Source: CAZHGD01 sp964531735
Lineage (GTDB): Bacteria; Armatimonadota; UBA10988
DNA length: 64,000 nucleotides
Direction of reading: 5' to 3'
NCBI GenBank assembly: GCA_964531735.1
Contig: CAZHGD010000009.1
Span: 1-64,000 of the forward strand
A program made the position numbers and the translations under genes. This document shows positions 24,349 to 33,900 of this stretch, piece after piece. Under the pieces are notes generated by a model. The model made no database searches. It was not told the DNA's origin and saw only the letters and a program-made list of their open reading frames with translations. Numbering within the stretch: the first letter of the stretch is position 1; each line of letters starts with the position of its first letter.

Positions 24349-26398
24349 CGGACGGGCGCTGCCAGCCGCTGAGCCGCACGCAGGCGTGGATGTCCAGGTG
24401 CGGCAGCTCGATGGTGGCCTCGCCGCTCTGCCACAGCCAGGGCACGGTGGCGCCGCCGGGCTCGACGGTGACGGCCGCGGGCCGTTGCGCGCAACGCACG
24501 CGCAGCCCGATGGCGCCCAGGCGCGGCACGTCGTCGACCCACAGGTCGCGCGTGCCCGCCTGGGCCAGGTCGCGCCCAGGGCACCCGTTGACCAAGTGGA
24601 TCAGCAGGTCACCGTCCTTGGCGCGCAGCGACAGCTCGACGAAACACGGGGCGTCGGTGTGGACCAGCGGCGGCGGCGCGAACTGCTCGAGCAGTTCGCG
24701 CACCCACGCTTTCAGCTCCGGGTAGCCGTAGGTCCAGTAGTCGCCGCAGAGCGCGGTCGGCACGGCGACGAGGCAGCCGCGGCCGAGTTGCCGGACCAGC
24801 AGGGCGGGCATCTGCGCCGGTTCGGGAGCGGCCTCGTCGAGCAACGCGTGCATCGGCCAGTTGGCCGGAATGTGGCGCGCCTCCGGGTTCAGGTCGTCCC
24901 ACGAGCGATACAACGGTTGCACCTCGCGCGCGGTGACCGGCTCGAAATGGTGCCAGGGCTGGTAGACCGCGGCGGACTCACCGTTGCTCAGCAACACGTG
25001 GCCCTCGGCGATGGCGCCGCGCCGGAGCAGGCTGAGGCCGTGCAGGTCCTGCATGGCCTCGGACAGCAGCGCTTCGCCACAGGAGACGACCGTCGCGCCG
25101 GCCGCGGCGCGTTCGCGCAAGGTGTCGGCGGCGCTGTCCGGCAGCGAGGTCTGCTCGGGCACCACGAGCAGCTCGTACTCGCCGGCGTCGGGCAGTTGCT
25201 GCTCGTCGAGCAGATGCGGGTCGCGGTGGAGCTCCAGCAACAGCTTGCCGGCCCCCCAGACCGGCGCCGGCGGCAGGCCGAAGGGCGTGGTGTCGAGCAC
25301 CGCTGTCGAAGGCACGGCGGTGGTGCGATGGAAGACCGCGTGGCGCTCGCGCGCGAAGGCGGCGCCGGCGGCGGCCCGGCGCATCTTCGACGGGATGAAG
25401 GCGCCGTCGGGCATGGGGTAGGTCCAGTAGCACCAGACGCCGCCGTTGGCCAAGACGCCGGCGCCTTCCTGGAGCATCCGCGCGGTGGACTTCGGTCGCG
25501 AGCGCATGCCCTTCCAGGCGTGGACGAAGCTCGTGTCCACGGTCATGGCATCGTAGGGCAGGCGGCCGGTGGTGTACCGCCGGCAGATCAGGCTCTGCTG
25601 CAGGCGATGGTTGTTGGGCGAGAACCAGTCGCCCGAGCGCCAATCGAACGGCGCGGAGTACTCCTCACGAGGCGAGACGTTGCCCGCGCTGTACAGGCAG
25701 TTGGGGGCCTGCTCCTTGATGCGCGCGGCGAACCGGGTGCGCCATTCGTGGGTGATCTGCGCCCAACACCGCGCCCAGGCGAGCCCGTCGGGATCGGCCA
25801 GATCGGCGGGTGGCGGCCAGGCGCCGCGGTAGCCGCACTGGTCACGGAAGCGGGCTTCACAACGCGAGCAGAAGCACGGCCCGGCCCAGTCACCGTCGAC
25901 CCAGATGCCGTCCAGGTGGTAGCGCGAGAGCAGTTCGTCCAGGTGGACGCTGACCCATTGCTCGAAGTAGTCGCTGAGCGGGCAGATGGCATACGCGGTG
26001 AACAGCGGCTCGAAGTCGCTGAAGTAGCGGGCCGGCTGCCCATCGCGCTGGCGTTGCACCCAGTCGGGGTGACGCAGGCCGGCGATGCCGTCGAGCAAGC
26101 CACTGTAGTAGCCGAACAGCCGCGTGCCGGTCTGGAGCGCGTGGTAGCGGAAGGCGCTGGGCAGGTCCTGGCCCAAGCGGGTGTGCTGGGTGCGCAGCGC
26201 GCTGGGGAAGGTGGTGTAGCCGCTGTGCCCCTTGGCGTAGATGATGACGAAGCCCGGCTGCAACTCGCGGAGCACGGGCAGCACGTTGTCGAGTGTGGCG
26301 CCGCTGCCATAGGGGCGGCAAGGGACCTCGGTGTAGTAGTCGACGAGCAGGTTGAACAGCTCGTCGGCGAACCATGCGTTGGGTGCCGGCTCATCCAT
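24335..26398 (-). CDS. Hypothetical glycoside hydrolase with (beta/alpha)8 barrel and trimerisation-like domain
   Basis: This 687-residue protein has no visible signal peptide, so it is probably cytoplasmic. Residues about 1-340 resemble the GHL6/alpha-amylase-like barrel family: YYTEVPCRPYGSG near the start, then YHLDGIWVDGDW with candidate acidic residues D168 and D170, followed by a Cys cluster CFCSRCEARF, possibly a metal site. Residues about 380-560 look like a GH42-type trimerisation (Rossmann-like) domain: ELLVVPEQTSLPDSAADTLRE. The end is beta-rich. GGAG lies 7 bases before the ATG. Substrate unknown; fucose- or galactose-containing glycans are plausible for related families. Its 3' end overlaps the convergent dehydrogenase gene. 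Confidence 0.75.
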   Translation of the reverse strand: MDEPAPNAWFADELFNLLVDYYTEVPCRPYGSGATLDNVLPVLRELQPGFVIIYAKGHSGYTTFPSALRTQHTRLGQDLPSAFRYHALQTGTRLFGYYSGLLDGIAGLRHPDWVQRQRDGQPARYFSDFEPLFTAYAICPLSDYFEQWVSVHLDELLSRYHLDGIWVDGDWAGPCFCSRCEARFRDQCGYRGAWPPPADLADPDGLAWARCWAQITHEWRTRFAARIKEQAPNCLYSAGNVSPREEYSAPFDWRSGDWFSPNNHRLQQSLICRRYTTGRLPYDAMTVDTSFVHAWKGMRSRPKSTARMLQEGAGVLANGGVWCYWTYPMPDGAFIPSKMRRAAAGAAFARERHAVFHRTTAVPSTAVLDTTPFGLPPAPVWGAGKLLLELHRDPHLLDEQQLPDAGEYELLVVPEQTSLPDSAADTLRERAAAGATVVSCGEALLSEAMQDLHGLSLLRRGAIAEGHVLLSNGESAAVYQPWHHFEPVTAREVQPLYRSWDDLNPEARHIPANWPMHALLDEAAPEPAQMPALLVRQLGRGCLVAVPTALCGDYWTYGYPELKAWVRELLEQFAPPPLVHTDAPCFVELSLRAKDGDLLIHLVNGCPGRDLAQAGTRDLWVDDVPRLGAIGLRVRCAQRPAAVTVEPGGATVPWLWQSGEATIELPHLDIHACVRLSGWQRPSVNSR

Positions 26399-26535
26399 GG
26401 TCGGGCTCCATCGGCTGGCGCGATTATGCGCGGCGGACCGGGCGCGGTCAACGCTGCCGCCCGCGGTTTGCCGCTCGGCGGGAACCCGTTGGCGAATCAG
26501 CGGTGTCAGAAGGAATCATCGGGTCGTTGACGCAC

Positions 26536-26541
26536 TATACT
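26536..26541 (+). promoter_or_regulatory. Possible -10 element upstream of the GAF/pilT operon
   Basis: TATACT lies 53 bases before the GAF-protein ATG. No acceptable -35 is seen 16-18 bases upstream; the TTGACG at 26527-26532 is too close. The call is weak. Confidence 0.3.
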
Positions 26542-26593
26542 CTGGGGTACGCCGGCCGGCCCACTAGTGGCGGGCGGAGAAACGAGGGTGGCC

Positions 26594-27163
26594 ATGGCAG
26601 ACGAAGCGCCGCCGTTGCGCTCGCCGTTGGAGCAGGCGCAGCGGGCGCTGGGCACCGTCGGGCTGCGGCTCGAGGTGGTCCAGGCGCTGTTCCGGCTGAG
26701 CATTGAGTGGCTGGACGAGCGGGAACTGCTGACCCGGGCGCTCCACATCCTGGAGTCGAAGCTGCACGCCGAGGCGGGCTCGGTGATCATGCTCGACCGC
26801 AGCGCGGGTGACCTGTACTTCGCCGCCGCCACCGGACCGGTGGCCACGGATCTGGAGACGATCCGCTTCGACCGCAGCGAGGGCATCGCCGGCTGGTGCA
26901 TCGAGAGCAACCAGGTGGTGCGAGTGACCGACGTGGCCGCCGAACAGCGCTGGCACAGCGACATCAGCCGCTCGCTCGGGTTCGACGTGCGGCAGATCCT
27001 GGCGGCACCGTTCACTGTACGCAACCGCATCATCGGCTGCGTCGAGCTGATCAACCACCGCGGCGGCGGCGAGTTCGAGAGCGACGACGAGGAAGTGATG
27101 CGCGATGCCGCCGAATGCATCGGCATGCTGTTCGCCCTGCGGGGCAGGAGGGCCGCGCCATGA
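26594..27163 (+). CDS. Single GAF-domain protein
   Basis: This is a soluble 189-residue protein. After a helical N-terminus (about residues 1-50) comes one GAF domain: AEAGSVIMLDRSAGDLYFAAATG, then IAGWCIESNQVVRVTDV and ILAAPFTVRNRIIGCVELIN. GAF domains bind cyclic nucleotides or other small ligands, or act as dimerisation modules; no output domain is fused here. The ATG at 26594 with GAGGG 5-9 bases upstream is preferred over the GTG at 26567. Its stop overlaps the pilT ATG (ATGA), so the two are translationally coupled and the GAF protein may sense a signal that tunes the ATPase. That role is an inference. Confidence 0.85.
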   Translation: MADEAPPLRSPLEQAQRALGTVGLRLEVVQALFRLSIEWLDERELLTRALHILESKLHAEAGSVIMLDRSAGDLYFAAATGPVATDLETIRFDRSEGIAGWCIESNQVVRVTDVAAEQRWHSDISRSLGFDVRQILAAPFTVRNRIIGCVELINHRGGGEFESDDEEVMRDAAECIGMLFALRGRRAAP

Positions 27164-28239
27164 GTGTCGTCCTCGACGATCTACTGACCGCCTTACTGCA
27201 GCGGCGCGGGTCCGACCTGCACCTGAAGGCCGGTCGGCCCCCGCTGTTCCGCATCAGCGGCCGAATCGTGCCGTCCGAATTCGCCGACCTGACCGGCGAG
27301 GACATCCGCGGCCTGCTCGACAGCCTGATGCACCCGGGGCTGGGCGAGCGCCTGGAGCGCGAGCGGGCCATCGATTTCTCCTACGCTCACGGCGACCGGG
27401 CCCGCTTCCGCGTCAACGCGTTCTATCAGCGCGGGAACCTGACTGCCGTGCTGCGCGCGGTGCCCGTACGGGTGCCCGGTCTCGCGCAGCTCTGCCTGCC
27501 CAGCGTGCTGCGCGATGTCGCCATGGCCTCGAGCGGTCTGGTGTTGGTGACCGGTCCGACCGGCAGCGGCAAGAGCACGACGCTGGCCGCCCTGGTCGAG
27601 CACATCAACGAACGGCGCCAGGCGCACATCATCACCATTGAGGACCCGATCGAGTTTGTCCATACCGACGGCAACTCGATCATCAACCAGCGCGAGATCG
27701 GTTACGACGCACCGGACTTCGCCACGGCGTTGCGGCACATTCTGCGGCAGGACCCGGACGTCATCCTGATCGGCGAGATGCGTGACTCGGAGACCATCTC
27801 GACGGCCATGACGGCCGCCGAGACCGGGCACCTGGTGCTCAGCACGCTGCACACCAACGATGCGCCGCAGACGGTCGACCGGATCATCGACTCGTTCCCG
27901 GCTGAGCAGCAGTTGCAGGTCCGCAACCAGTTGGCCACGGTGCTGCGGGCGGTGGTCTGCCAGCGGCTGGTCCCGATGGCCACCGGCAGTGGCATGGTGG
28001 CCGCGGTCGAGGTCATGGTCAACTCGCCGCAGGTCCAGAACCACATCGCCGAGGGCGACGTGGCGCGGCTGCACCGCGTGATCGAGGAGTCGGCGGGTGG
28101 TCTCTACCGCATGCAGACCACCAACCAGTCGCTGGCGGCCCTGCTGCACAAGGGCCTGATCACCATGGACACGGCCCGCGGAGCCAGCCCCGATCCAGAT
28201 GAGCTGGGTCGGTTCGTGAGGCAGCTCGAGGCCACCTGA
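27160..28239 (+). CDS. PilT-like type IV pilus retraction ATPase
   Basis: This 359-residue cytoplasmic hexameric ATPase belongs to the family that depolymerises type IV pili for twitching and DNA uptake. Order of motifs: an N-terminal PAS-like domain (RGSDLHLKAGRPPLFRISG), Walker A GPTGSGKST (K138), the Asp box (TIEDPIEFVH), a Walker B region with ILIGEMRDSETI, and the His box (AETGHLVLSTLHTND). The C-terminal AIRNLIRE motif of classical PilT is diverged here to QVQNHIAEGD, so it may be a PilT-like or PilU-like paralogue. It overlaps the GAF gene and lies 11 bases before the ComEA-like gene. No other pilus gene is in the window. Confidence 0.9.
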   Translation: MSVVLDDLLTALLQRRGSDLHLKAGRPPLFRISGRIVPSEFADLTGEDIRGLLDSLMHPGLGERLERERAIDFSYAHGDRARFRVNAFYQRGNLTAVLRAVPVRVPGLAQLCLPSVLRDVAMASSGLVLVTGPTGSGKSTTLAALVEHINERRQAHIITIEDPIEFVHTDGNSIINQREIGYDAPDFATALRHILRQDPDVILIGEMRDSETISTAMTAAETGHLVLSTLHTNDAPQTVDRIIDSFPAEQQLQVRNQLATVLRAVVCQRLVPMATGSGMVAAVEVMVNSPQVQNHIAEGDVARLHRVIEESAGGLYRMQTTNQSLAALLHKGLITMDTARGASPDPDELGRFVRQLEAT

Positions 28240-28250
28240 GAGGGTGCGTC

Positions 28251-28979
28251 GTGGAGTGGTCGCCAGGGCACCGGATTACCGTGGCGGCACTGGTCGGCGT
28301 GTTCGCGACCAGTGGCCTGGTGGTCTGCTACCAGCGGCTGCGGGCGGCCGCCCAGCACGACGGCGCGGTCTACCAGCCGGCGACGTCGCCGGCGGCGGCC
28401 GGCCGAGCCGCCTACCTCAAAGTGCATGTCGCCGGTGCGGTGAACAAGCCGGGGCTCTACACCTTCTCAGCCGATGACCGGGTGCTGGACGCCATTCGGC
28501 AGGCCGGTGGCGAGGCGCCGGATGCCCGCCTCGATGACCTGAACCTGGCCGCGCACCTGCGCGACGGGATGCGGCTGTACGTGCCGGGCGCGCGCGATCG
28601 CCAACCGGACCAGGTCATCGTGATGACCGAGGACGTCTGGGCCAAGGCACCGCCGGCGGCGCCGCGCGACGCGGAGCGACCGCCGGGCGGTGAGCCGGCC
28701 AAGGCCATCGAGGTCGGCGCGGTGAAGCGGGCCGAGGCGCCGGCTGCGGGCTCGCGCCGGAGCGGGCGCAAGGAGCCACCGAGCCAGCCGGTGAACATCA
28801 ACCAGGCCTCGCTGGAGCAGTTGCAGCAACTGCCGGGGATCGGCCCGGCCATGGCCGCGCGGATCGTCGCCTATCGCGAGACGCAGGGCCGGTTCCGGTC
28901 ACCCCAGGACCTCAAGCAGGTCAAGGGCATCGGCGACAAGAAACTGGCCAAGCTGCTGCCCCATGTGCGGGCCGAGTGA
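28251..28979 (+). CDS. ComEA-like membrane-anchored SLBB plus helix-hairpin-helix protein
   Basis: This 242-residue protein has one N-terminal membrane anchor (ITVAALVGVFATSGLVVCY). An SLBB domain (YLKVHVAGAVNKPGLYTFSA) follows, then a proline/alanine-rich linker (about residues 125-180), and a C-terminal double helix-hairpin-helix (VNINQASLEQLQQLPGIG and KQVKGIGDKKLAKLLP) of the DNA-binding ComEA type. This layout matches ComEA, the receptor that binds incoming double-stranded DNA during transformation. The GTG start at 28251 has GAGAGGG upstream. Adjacent PilT-like ATPase supports a competence role. An HhH protein of another surface function cannot be excluded. Confidence 0.82.
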   Translation: MEWSPGHRITVAALVGVFATSGLVVCYQRLRAAAQHDGAVYQPATSPAAAGRAAYLKVHVAGAVNKPGLYTFSADDRVLDAIRQAGGEAPDARLDDLNLAAHLRDGMRLYVPGARDRQPDQVIVMTEDVWAKAPPAAPRDAERPPGGEPAKAIEVGAVKRAEAPAAGSRRSGRKEPPSQPVNINQASLEQLQQLPGIGPAMAARIVAYRETQGRFRSPQDLKQVKGIGDKKLAKLLPHVRAE

Positions 28980-29059
28980 GCCAACCAGCGATTGACGTCC
29001 GCGGCGTCGTCGAGACCCGCGCAGTGGCCTGCCAACCGGCTTGGCGGCCGGTCGGCGCC

Positions 29060-29089
29060 TTGACATGGAAAGATCGTCCAAGCGATAAT
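29060..29089 (+). promoter_or_regulatory. Sigma70-type promoter of the kinase/TPR operon
   Basis: TTGACA (29060-29065), an 18-base spacer and GATAAT (29084-29089), 49 bases before the GTG start of the histidine kinase gene. Confidence 0.65.
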
Positions 29090-29138
29090 AGCGCGGCTCC
29101 CGGATCGCCCGAGAGCGCGCCGAGCGGGAGTTCTTCTG

Positions 29139-30944
29139 GTGTTCAGCGATTCTGTCATTCATTTCCTGAGAACCTACCAAGCGAGCATCCTCACCCGGTG
29201 GCAGGAGATCTGCAAGCAGGAACTCAGCCCCGACTTCGTGGCCGGGCGCTGGTTTGGCGAAGCCTCGCTCAAGGCTCTCTACGAGCAGTTTCTGGAAGCC
29301 TTCGGCAGCCGGGCGTACCGTGACCTCAACCGCACCACCGAGAACCTGATCCGCTCCGACCAGACGCCCAGCCCGCTGGACGTCAAGGAGCTGTTGGTGG
29401 CCTTCGGCAAGGCCGCGTTCGAGGAGTTCGAGCCGCGCGAAGACGTGCTGCGCGACGCGCGCACGATCCGCAATGACCTGGCAGCGGTGGCGCGCACGCT
29501 GAAGCAGGTCTACAGCGAGCGCCTTTGCCCGCGGCTGATCGAGGTGCTGAGCGACCACCGCGACGATCTGCGTGAGCGGTGGCTGCGTGACTTGCCGACA
29601 GGCCGGATCAGCGACCAGTTCTCGCTGCTGTCCGAAGAGGACCGGGCCACCTTCGTCGACCACACGCTGGCGCTCTACGAGGCCGTGCTGCACGGCCGCG
29701 AACTGGAGCCGGCCCCGCACCCGCACGACCCGAACGTGCCGTGCTCCATCTACGATGCCTGGGTGCTGCGGCAAGTGGACTACTTCAACCCGAAGGGCTT
29801 CACGCTAATCACGGTGCTGCGCGCGGTGGAGCATCTGGTCGGCCTGCTGGAGCCGCTGCTGGCGCGGGCGACGGTGGGTGACGAGTGGACCTATCGGGTC
29901 AGCCTGCTGCTGCTGGCCGATGCGCGGCGCACCATCTCGCACGGTCTGGCCGACGCCTACGTCGAGCGGTTCTCGAAGAACTTCTACGGCGAGGTCGGCA
30001 TCATGCTGCACCGCATCAAGAACAAGCTGACCTCGGTGCCGACGACGATGCGCACGGTGCTGGCCGTGGCCGACGAGGAGTACGGCCAGCTCTTCGACCC
30101 GATGACGCTGACCATGGACGAGGCCGGGCAACTGATGGAGTGGCACGAGCAGGTGACCAGCCTGGTCGCGGCCGACGCGGCGATGTTCAGCGGTCCGGCG
30201 ACGACGCTGGATGCGGCGGCACAGGAGGTCCTGGCGCCGCTGCGCGAAGCCAACGAGCAGATGCAGGCATACCTGGCCGAGCACCAGGAGCAGATCGAGA
30301 ACATCTTCATGATGAAGCTCGATCCCAGCGCCATCGAGATGCTCGACGAGATGCTCGGCATCGTGCTGGAAGGCGGCAAGCAGACCGAGGAGTTGGCCAA
30401 GGATCTGCAGTTGCGCATGAACGAGATGTACGAGCGCGAGCCGCAACGGATGGAGGCCCTGTCCATCAAGGAACTGGTGGAGAGCGCGGCCCACGAGGCC
30501 GAGGTCGATGCCCGGGCCAAGGGCATCGAGTTCACCGTGGACAATCAGGGCGACGGGCTGCGCATCCTGGGCATCCGGCGCGACATCGCCCGGCCGTTCG
30601 TGCAGGTCATCGACAACGCCATCAAGTACACGCCCGAGAACGGCCAGGTCACGGTCGAGCTCCACCAGGATGGGCCGGACCACGTGCTGTTCTCGTGCAA
30701 GGACACCGGCATCGGCATTCCGCCCGGCGAGGAAGAACTCGTGTTCGGGCTCTGCGAGCGCTGCTCGAACGCCAAGGACTTCGCGAACGGGACCGGCACC
30801 GGCCTGTACCACGACCGCATCACGGTGATGCACCACAACGGCGAGATGTGGCTGAAGTCGGCCGGGCTGGGCCTGGGCACGACGATGTATATCCGGCTCC
30901 CGGTCTACCATGACGGACCGGAGCAGGTGCTCACGGGAGAGTGA
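29139..30944 (+). CDS. Soluble sensor histidine kinase with unusual spacing between H-box and ATPase domain
   Basis: The protein has 601 residues and no membrane segment. Residues 1-285 are helical and look like two tandem sensor units that faintly recall RsbRD-type N-terminal domains (SILTRWQEI and then LRERWLRDL). The H-box reads LHRIKNKLTS with the probable phospho-acceptor H291. About 150 residues of helical, coiled-coil-prone sequence follow before the HATPase domain, which has N-box VIDNAIKYTP, G1 DTGIGIPPGEEE and G2 NGTGTGLY. A kinase normally has much less between these parts. GTG start with GGGAG upstream. One base separates its stop from the ATG-containing start region of the TPR gene. 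The partner regulator is not adjacent. Confidence 0.8.
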   Translation: MFSDSVIHFLRTYQASILTRWQEICKQELSPDFVAGRWFGEASLKALYEQFLEAFGSRAYRDLNRTTENLIRSDQTPSPLDVKELLVAFGKAAFEEFEPREDVLRDARTIRNDLAAVARTLKQVYSERLCPRLIEVLSDHRDDLRERWLRDLPTGRISDQFSLLSEEDRATFVDHTLALYEAVLHGRELEPAPHPHDPNVPCSIYDAWVLRQVDYFNPKGFTLITVLRAVEHLVGLLEPLLARATVGDEWTYRVSLLLLADARRTISHGLADAYVERFSKNFYGEVGIMLHRIKNKLTSVPTTMRTVLAVADEEYGQLFDPMTLTMDEAGQLMEWHEQVTSLVAADAAMFSGPATTLDAAAQEVLAPLREANEQMQAYLAEHQEQIENIFMMKLDPSAIEMLDEMLGIVLEGGKQTEELAKDLQLRMNEMYEREPQRMEALSIKELVESAAHEAEVDARAKGIEFTVDNQGDGLRILGIRRDIARPFVQVIDNAIKYTPENGQVTVELHQDGPDHVLFSCKDTGIGIPPGEEELVFGLCERCSNAKDFANGTGTGLYHDRITVMHHNGEMWLKSAGLGLGTTMYIRLPVYHDGPEQVLTGE

Positions 30945-30945
30945 C

Positions 30946-33900
30946 ATGAGCCATCGGGCGGCACGACGGTGGTGGCTGGCGGGTCTCATCCTGGTCTGTT
31001 CGGCTTCTCTGGCGCAGACCCAGGATGCTGCCGCGCTCTACCGTACCGCCGAGGCCGCCTTCGCCGACAAGGCTTGGGACAAGGCGCTCGAAGCGTTCCG
31101 GCTGTTCGTGGTGAAGTACCCCGACGATCAGCGGGCACCGCGGGCCATGTACCGGATCGGCGAGTGTCACGGCGCAGCCAACCGCTACGAATCAGCGGCA
31201 CAGGCCTTCCAGCTCTGCTACAAGCGCTACCCCGACGCGAATGTCGCCGACAGCGCGCGGTTCAACGAGGGCTTCTACTTCTACCGGGCGCAGAAGTGGC
31301 AGCAGGCTGCGTTCGCCTACCAGAGCTACATCAAGCACGGCACCAACCCCGGGTTCAAAGCCCTGGCCTGGTACTGGCGCGCGGAGGCGCTGTACCAGTT
31401 GGCACGCCCGGAGGACGCCGCGGTGGCCTACCAGGCGTTCCTGGCCTTGCCGGCCGAGACTCTGAAGTCGCAGGCGGTGGCGGAGCTGGTGCCCTACGCG
31501 CGGTTCAGCATTGCCGCCTGCCACTACGACGCCAAGGAGTACGTCAAGGCCATCGCCGCGGTGCGCGTCGTGCTGGCCAAGCACGCCGGCGTGCCGGTGG
31601 TGGCCGATGCGCTGTGGTACGGCGCCCAGGCGTTCCGCCAACTGAAGAAGCTGGACGACGCCGTGCAGTGGTACCAGCGCCTGGCCGACGAGTACAAGAC
31701 GTCGCCATATGCGCCCGAAGCGCTGTACGCGATCTTCGAGATTGAGCAGGCTCGCGGCAACAAGGAAGCGGCGCGCAAGGCGATGGACCGGCTGGGCCGC
31801 GACTACCCGAAGACCGATGGTCTGGCCGGGAACGCCCGTTTCCGTGTGGCGGCCGAGCGGCTGAAGGCCAAGGACTTCGCCACGGCGCAGAAGCTGTACC
31901 GCGAAGCCCTGACCGGCGCCACCGGCGAGGACGAGGCCGCGGCGCTGCTGGGCCTGGCCGAGGCCTCCTTTGGCCTGGAGCAGTTCGACGAGGCGGCCGG
32001 CGCCTACCGCAAGTTGCTGGGCAAGTTCTCCAGCGACCGCAATGCCACGCACGCGCGGCTGCGGCTGGGTGAGGTGCTCATCCGGCAGGGCAAGTTCGCC
32101 GACGCCGAGAAGCTCTACCGCGAGGCGTTGCCCGCGCTGCCGGCCGGGCCGAACGCGGCCCTGGCGCGCTACAACCTGGCGCTGGCGCTGCTGGGCCAGG
32201 GCAAGGGTGCCGAGGCGGCGCCGCTGTTCGCCGAGGCGGCCGAGTTGGACCGCGCCGGTGAGATTGGCGCCGGCGCGCTGCTCAAACTCGGCGGGCTCTA
32301 CCTCGAGCAGAAGAAGCCGGCCGAGGCCCGGACCGCTTGGCGTGACTACCTCAAGCGATACGGCAACAAGCCCGAGGCGGCGCAGGCGTTGTGGGGTGTC
32401 GGCGAGGCGTCGTACCGGCTGGAGGACTGGCCGGCGGCGCTGGAAGCCTACCAGTCGCTGGTGACCAAATTCGCCGACAGCGCGTTGACGGAGCGGGCCT
32501 ACTACCGCCTGGTCGAGGTCTACCGCAAGCTCGGCCAGGCGGACAAGGCCGAGCAGGTCAGCGAGGTGCTGCGCCGGAAGTACCCGACCTCGAAGCTGAG
32601 CGCCGCGGCGCAGCTCAGCAGCGGCACCGAGGCGTTCAAGGCCCGCCGCTACAAGGTCGCGGTCGAGGCCTTCGAGGCCTTCGTCAAGGCCAACCCGGAG
32701 CACGAAGAGGCGCCGGCGGCGCTGGCCTACCTGGCCGCCAGCCTCTACTTGGCCGACGACGTGCCGAACCACTGGCAACGCGCGGCCGAGGCGTACCAGC
32801 AGTTGGCGCAGAAGCACCCGCAAGTGGTGCCCGACTGCCTGTTCTGGGCCGGCTCGGCCTATCTGGAGGCGGGGCAGCCGCAGCCGGCGGTGGACGCGCT
32901 ACGGGGGTTCCTGAAGGCGCAACCGCAGAGCAAGCTGGCGGCCCGCGGGCAGATGCTGCTGGGCCGCGCGCTGGTCGCGGTCGACAAGCCGGTTGAAGCG
33001 GCGGCCGTGCTACAAGTGGCCGTGGAGCAGGCGGGCAACGACCTGCCGCTGCGCACCGAAGCGCGCTATGAGCTGGCCTGGGCGCTGCTGGCCGCGGGCA
33101 AGGAGGAGCAGGGCTACGCCGTGTTCCGCCAGTTGGTGGACGACGACCCCAAGGGCGCCCTGACGCCCGATGCTCGCTTCCGCCTGGCTGGACGAGCGCA
33201 CCAGCTCAAGCGTTACGACGACGCGGTGACGGCGTACCGCCAGTGGCTGTCCGACTATCCTGAGCACGCCCTACGGCCGAAGGTGGCGTACAACCTGGCC
33301 TTCGCGCTGGAAGCGAAGGGCGAGCAGGCTGCGGCCTCGGCGGCCTATGCCGAAGCGGCCAAGCTGCTGGTCAACGGCGATCCCGAGTTGCGGCAGCAGG
33401 CGGCCTACCGCACGGGCCTCTGCCTGTACCGGGCCGGTGACCACGCGGGCGCGCTGAAGGCCCTCGACGCCTTCGACGCGGCCCACCCCGACAGCAAGCT
33501 CCGCGTCGAGGCGCTGCACTACCGCGGGCAGGCGCTGGCGGCCCAGGAGAAGTGGGCCGACGCGGCCAAGGTGTTCCGCAAGCTGGCCGACGACTTCAAA
33601 GACCACATCCTGGCCCCGTCGGCGCGGTTCAACCTGGGCGTGGCCCTGCAGAACCAGCAGAAGTACGACGAGGCACGCGCTGTCTACGGCGTGCTGGTGC
33701 AGCAGGCGGGCCTGGCGCCCGAACTGGTGGCCGATGCGCAGGTGCGACTGGGCGAGGTGCTCTACGCGCAGAAGCGGCACGACGAGGCGCTGGAGTGGTT
33801 CGTACGCGCCGAGCATGGCCCAGTACCGGCAGTGCGGCCGGCGGCTCGCTACTGGGCCGCGCTGTGCTATCAGCACAAGGGCGAGACGGCCAAGGCGCGC

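Noticed and set aside
24281..26530. Plus-strand 749-residue frame opposite the glycosidase-like gene
   Set aside because: Composition is repetitive (Val/Gln/Arg/Gly) with no domain, and the minus strand has clear family motifs.
26527..26541. TTGACG plus TATACT as a complete promoter
   Set aside because: Only 3 bases separate the two elements, so they cannot be a -35/-10 pair; only the -10-like element is reported, at low confidence.
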